Origin: Sulfurimonas sp.
GTDB lineage: Bacteria; Campylobacterota; Campylobacteria; Campylobacterales; Sulfurimonadaceae
NCBI GenBank assembly: GCA_002899765.1
Contig: PPDH01000026.1
Coordinates: 1 to 35,569, forward strand
Direction of reading: 5' to 3'
DNA length: 35,569 bases
Shown: piece by piece, positions 35,251 through 35,569 of the stretch
How the letters are laid out: each line of letters starts with the position of its first letter
How positions within the stretch are numbered: position 1 is the first letter of the stretch
Notes under the pieces: generated by a model
The model's input: the letters and a program-made list of their open reading frames with translations, nothing else
Databases searched by the model: none
Told to the model about the DNA's origin: nothing
Program-made: the position numbers and the translations under genes

Positions 35251-35272
35251 AAATCCGTATGGGTGCGGATTT
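35251..35272. terminator. Hairpin between rsmE and rpmE
   Basis: A perfect 7-bp stem AAATCCG / CGGATTT with an 8-base loop is followed by TT on the plus strand and by A-rich DNA on the minus strand. It may mark the end of rsmE mRNA or a regulatory leader of rpmE; termination is not clear. Confidence 0.35.
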
Positions 35273-35301
35273 TTAAGATTGCAATTATAGCTGAATTTAT
35301 C

Positions 35302-35569
35302 TTAAAGAAGTATTTTAGCTGCTATTGCCGCTACAGCGCTCTCTGATCTTAATACCATCGGCGTATCTAATCTAAATGTTTTTAAAGATGAAAGAATCTC
35401 TCTCTCTTTATCAGAAAATCCGCCTTCACACCCTATTAAAACTCTTTTTATGCCACTGTAGTCCTGCAGCGTATTTTGACAAAAATCAAATACATTTACA
35501 TCAGGAAACTTCGTTACAAACTCTTCTATGTTTTTATAGGTATCAAACTCTATATATGTACTTCTTCCA
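35302..35569 (-). CDS. rsmE: RsmE 16S rRNA m3U1498 methyltransferase, 3' end (partial)
   Basis: The minus-strand frame from the window edge to the TAA at 35302-35304 gives 88 residues. LIGCEGGFSDKEREIL is the RsmE form of the SPOUT motif (usually GPEGGFS, here with Cys), and VLRSESAVAAIAAKILL closes the SAM knot. The N-terminal part lies beyond the window. RsmE methylates U1498 in helix 44 of 16S rRNA. It completes the rlmB-rsmI-rpmE-rsmE cluster. Confidence 0.9.
   Translation of the reverse strand, partial: GRSTYIEFDTYKNIEEFVTKFPDVNVFDFCQNTLQDYSGIKRVLIGCEGGFSDKEREILSSLKTFRLDTPMVLRSESAVAAIAAKILL

Noticed and set aside
1-35569. tRNA genes, CRISPR arrays, IS elements or prophage genes
   Set aside because: No spaced repeats, transposase, integrase or tRNA cloverleaf pattern could be found in any intergenic stretch.

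Overview
The window looks like chromosomal DNA of a free-living Campylobacterota (Epsilonproteobacteria), closest in style to Sulfurimonas or Sulfuricurvum. The reasons are the AT-rich lysine-heavy coding, tightly overlapped operons, TATAAT-only promoters with T-rich upstream DNA, and the gene order. The order alaS / maf / pbp1A and the order alaC, signal-peptide protein, RodZ-like protein, rlmB, rsmI, rpmE, rsmE beside hom and yraN match what I remember of Campylobacter jejuni. The genus is an inference. I see no tRNA, rRNA, IS element or CRISPR array, and no gap between genes exceeds 300 bases.

Layout. 1-533: the tail of an unidentified plus-strand gene and a GspG-like pseudopilin. 559-7659: a phosphate region with pstS on the minus strand, ppk2 on the minus strand and pstC-pstA-pstB-phoU on the plus strand. 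pstS and pstC each have a Pho-box-like 7-4-7 direct repeat exactly 10 bp upstream of a -10 element. Between pstS and ppk2 sits a small cassette: ribbon-helix-helix antitoxin, RelE/ParE-type toxin and an AT-rich zinc-ribbon/pentapeptide-repeat/membrane protein. 7768-11001: glnA (no adenylylation tyrosine) and a long-type leuA, followed at once by a dispersed-type palindromic repeat. 11084-16072 (minus): a five-gene envelope export operon (LolA-like protein, two FtsX/MacB permeases, LolD-type ATPase, outer-membrane beta-barrel). The ATPase and barrel carry three in-frame stop codons in total and no frameshift. 16187: a small cytochrome c'-like protein.

16635-23988 (minus): one overlapped operon, alaS, CopD-like membrane protein, maf, bioF-like, an orphan OppD-like ATPase and pbp1A. 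24074-25963: an aldehyde dehydrogenase and a divergent periplasmic thioredoxin-fold protein. 25960-31765 (minus): alaC-like aminotransferase, hom, an SDR, a molybdopterin formate-dehydrogenase-like protein and yraN, with a structured intergenic element between alaC and hom. 31822-35569 (minus): a small orphan ORF, a periplasmic protein, a RodZ-like protein, rlmB, rsmI, rpmE and the 3' end of rsmE.

Most of the window is core metabolism and translation. The parts that deserve attention are the toxin-antitoxin/pentapeptide cassette inside the phosphate cluster, the nonsense-riddled export operon, the Pho promoters, and two structured intergenic repeats.
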